Assembly: GCA_905372835.1 (NCBI GenBank)
Contig: CAJPQK010000001.1
Span: forward strand, 310,001 to 374,000
Reading direction: 5' to 3'
DNA length: 64,000 nucleotides
Origin: Candidatus Saccharimonadota bacterium
Lineage (GTDB): Bacteria; Patescibacteriota; Saccharimonadia; Saccharimonadales; Saccharimonadaceae
Part shown: positions 63,812 to 64,000 of the stretch, piece after piece
How positions within the stretch are numbered: the first letter of the stretch is position 1
Layout: every line of letters starts with the position of its first letter
The notes under the pieces: model-generated
Databases searched by the model: none
What the model was told of the DNA's origin: nothing
What the model saw: only the letters and a program-made list of their open reading frames with translations
Made by a program: the position numbers and the translations under genes

Positions 63812-64000
63812 ATGAAACGCTATAATCCGACGGAAATTGAGAAAAAATGGCAAGATAAGTGGGAGGCTGACGACACCTATGTCACTGACCTTAGTGATAT
63901 GACGCGCCCAAAATACTATAGTCTTAGTATGCTGCCTGGCATCACCGGAGCTGGTATTCACATCGGTCACGGTCGGACGTTTCAGTTTGCCGACATCAAA
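63812..64000 (+). CDS. leuS: leucyl-tRNA synthetase, N-terminal part (cut by window end)
   Basis: 63 codons, open to the window edge. The translation starts MKRYNPTEIEKKWQDKWE, followed by YSLSMLPGITGAGIHIGHGRTF with the HIGH motif, as expected of class I LeuRS (usual PYPSG stretch read as MLPGITGAG). TATAAT (63799-63804) ends 7 nt before the ATG, another leaderless gene. The nearby tRNA-Leu genes are its substrates. Confidence 0.88.
   Translation, partial: MKRYNPTEIEKKWQDKWEADDTYVTDLSDMTRPKYYSLSMLPGITGAGIHIGHGRTFQFADIK

Overview
The window reads as a chromosomal segment of a small-genome bacterium of the Candidate Phyla Radiation, most likely Saccharibacteria (TM7). This is an inference from gene content and style and was not checked against a database. 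Genes are tightly packed, mostly on the + strand, often overlapping by a few bases. Many begin 6-9 nt after a TATAAT-like hexamer with no ribosome binding site, which suggests leaderless mRNAs. The envelope genes fit a monoderm cell: Rpf-like, G5/3D, CHAP-LysM and MltG wall enzymes, a large surface protein with a sortase-like LADTG tail, LemA, HtpX and SecG. No biosynthetic operons for amino acids, nucleotides or lipids are visible.

Layout. 1-4235: the end of an RTX calcium-binding protein followed by a HlyB/HlyD type I exporter. 4281-7762: pyruvate kinase, phosphoglycerate kinase and triosephosphate isomerase. 7759-14923: an acidic tail-anchored protein, a UvrD/PcrA helicase, an Rpf-like muralytic protein, a G5-3D protein, RsmA and a PgeF-like protein. 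14981-21401: MetG, TatD, two unknown genes, a cysteine desulfurase, a YdcF-like protein, MnmA and ribosomal protein S16. 21500-30541: a short AlaRS, FtsA-like ATPase, a single-span membrane protein, RuvX, MltG, a CHAP-LysM hydrolase behind a long leader RNA, and Obg. 30602-36965: an unknown gene, exonuclease I, a small membrane protein, UvrA and a DedA protein. 37087-43531: a 1539-residue mosaic surface protein and a convergent ABC exporter. 43748-46497: thioredoxin, cupin, a UDG-like protein, a DUF488 protein and a decayed flavodoxin/HD pair. 46513-52735: UvrC, a pilin-like protein, a YvlD-like protein, SecG, a peptide-binding protein, three tRNAs (Leu-GAG, Cys-GCA, Leu-TAA), a hydrolase and an SDR. 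52913-64000: LemA, HtpX, a polytopic membrane protein, LigA, a nucleotide-sanitation-like cluster, GT2, a seven-span protein, a candidate structured RNA, a MurF-like ligase, a membrane protein and the start of LeuS.

How it fits together. Several genes would serve an epibiont: wall remodelling (Rpf, G5-3D, CHAP-LysM, MltG, Mur ligase), surface contact (mosaic adhesin, pilin), secretion (RTX/T1SS, ABC exporter, SecG), glycolytic ATP production, tRNA thiolation (desulfurase + MnmA), DNA repair (UvrA, UvrC, UvrD, LigA, ExoI, UDG-like), and clean-up of damaged or scavenged nucleotides (MazG-like + two Ham1-like proteins).

Most unusual points: a proteobacterial-style type I secretion locus beside apparently monoderm genes; a probable ATT start codon with a leader peptide and ~200-nt leader; pervasive leaderless promoters; a LigA without zinc-finger cysteines; an AlaRS ending after its editing domain; a perfect 244-bp intragenic duplication; and a pseudoknot-capable RNA before the Mur ligase.
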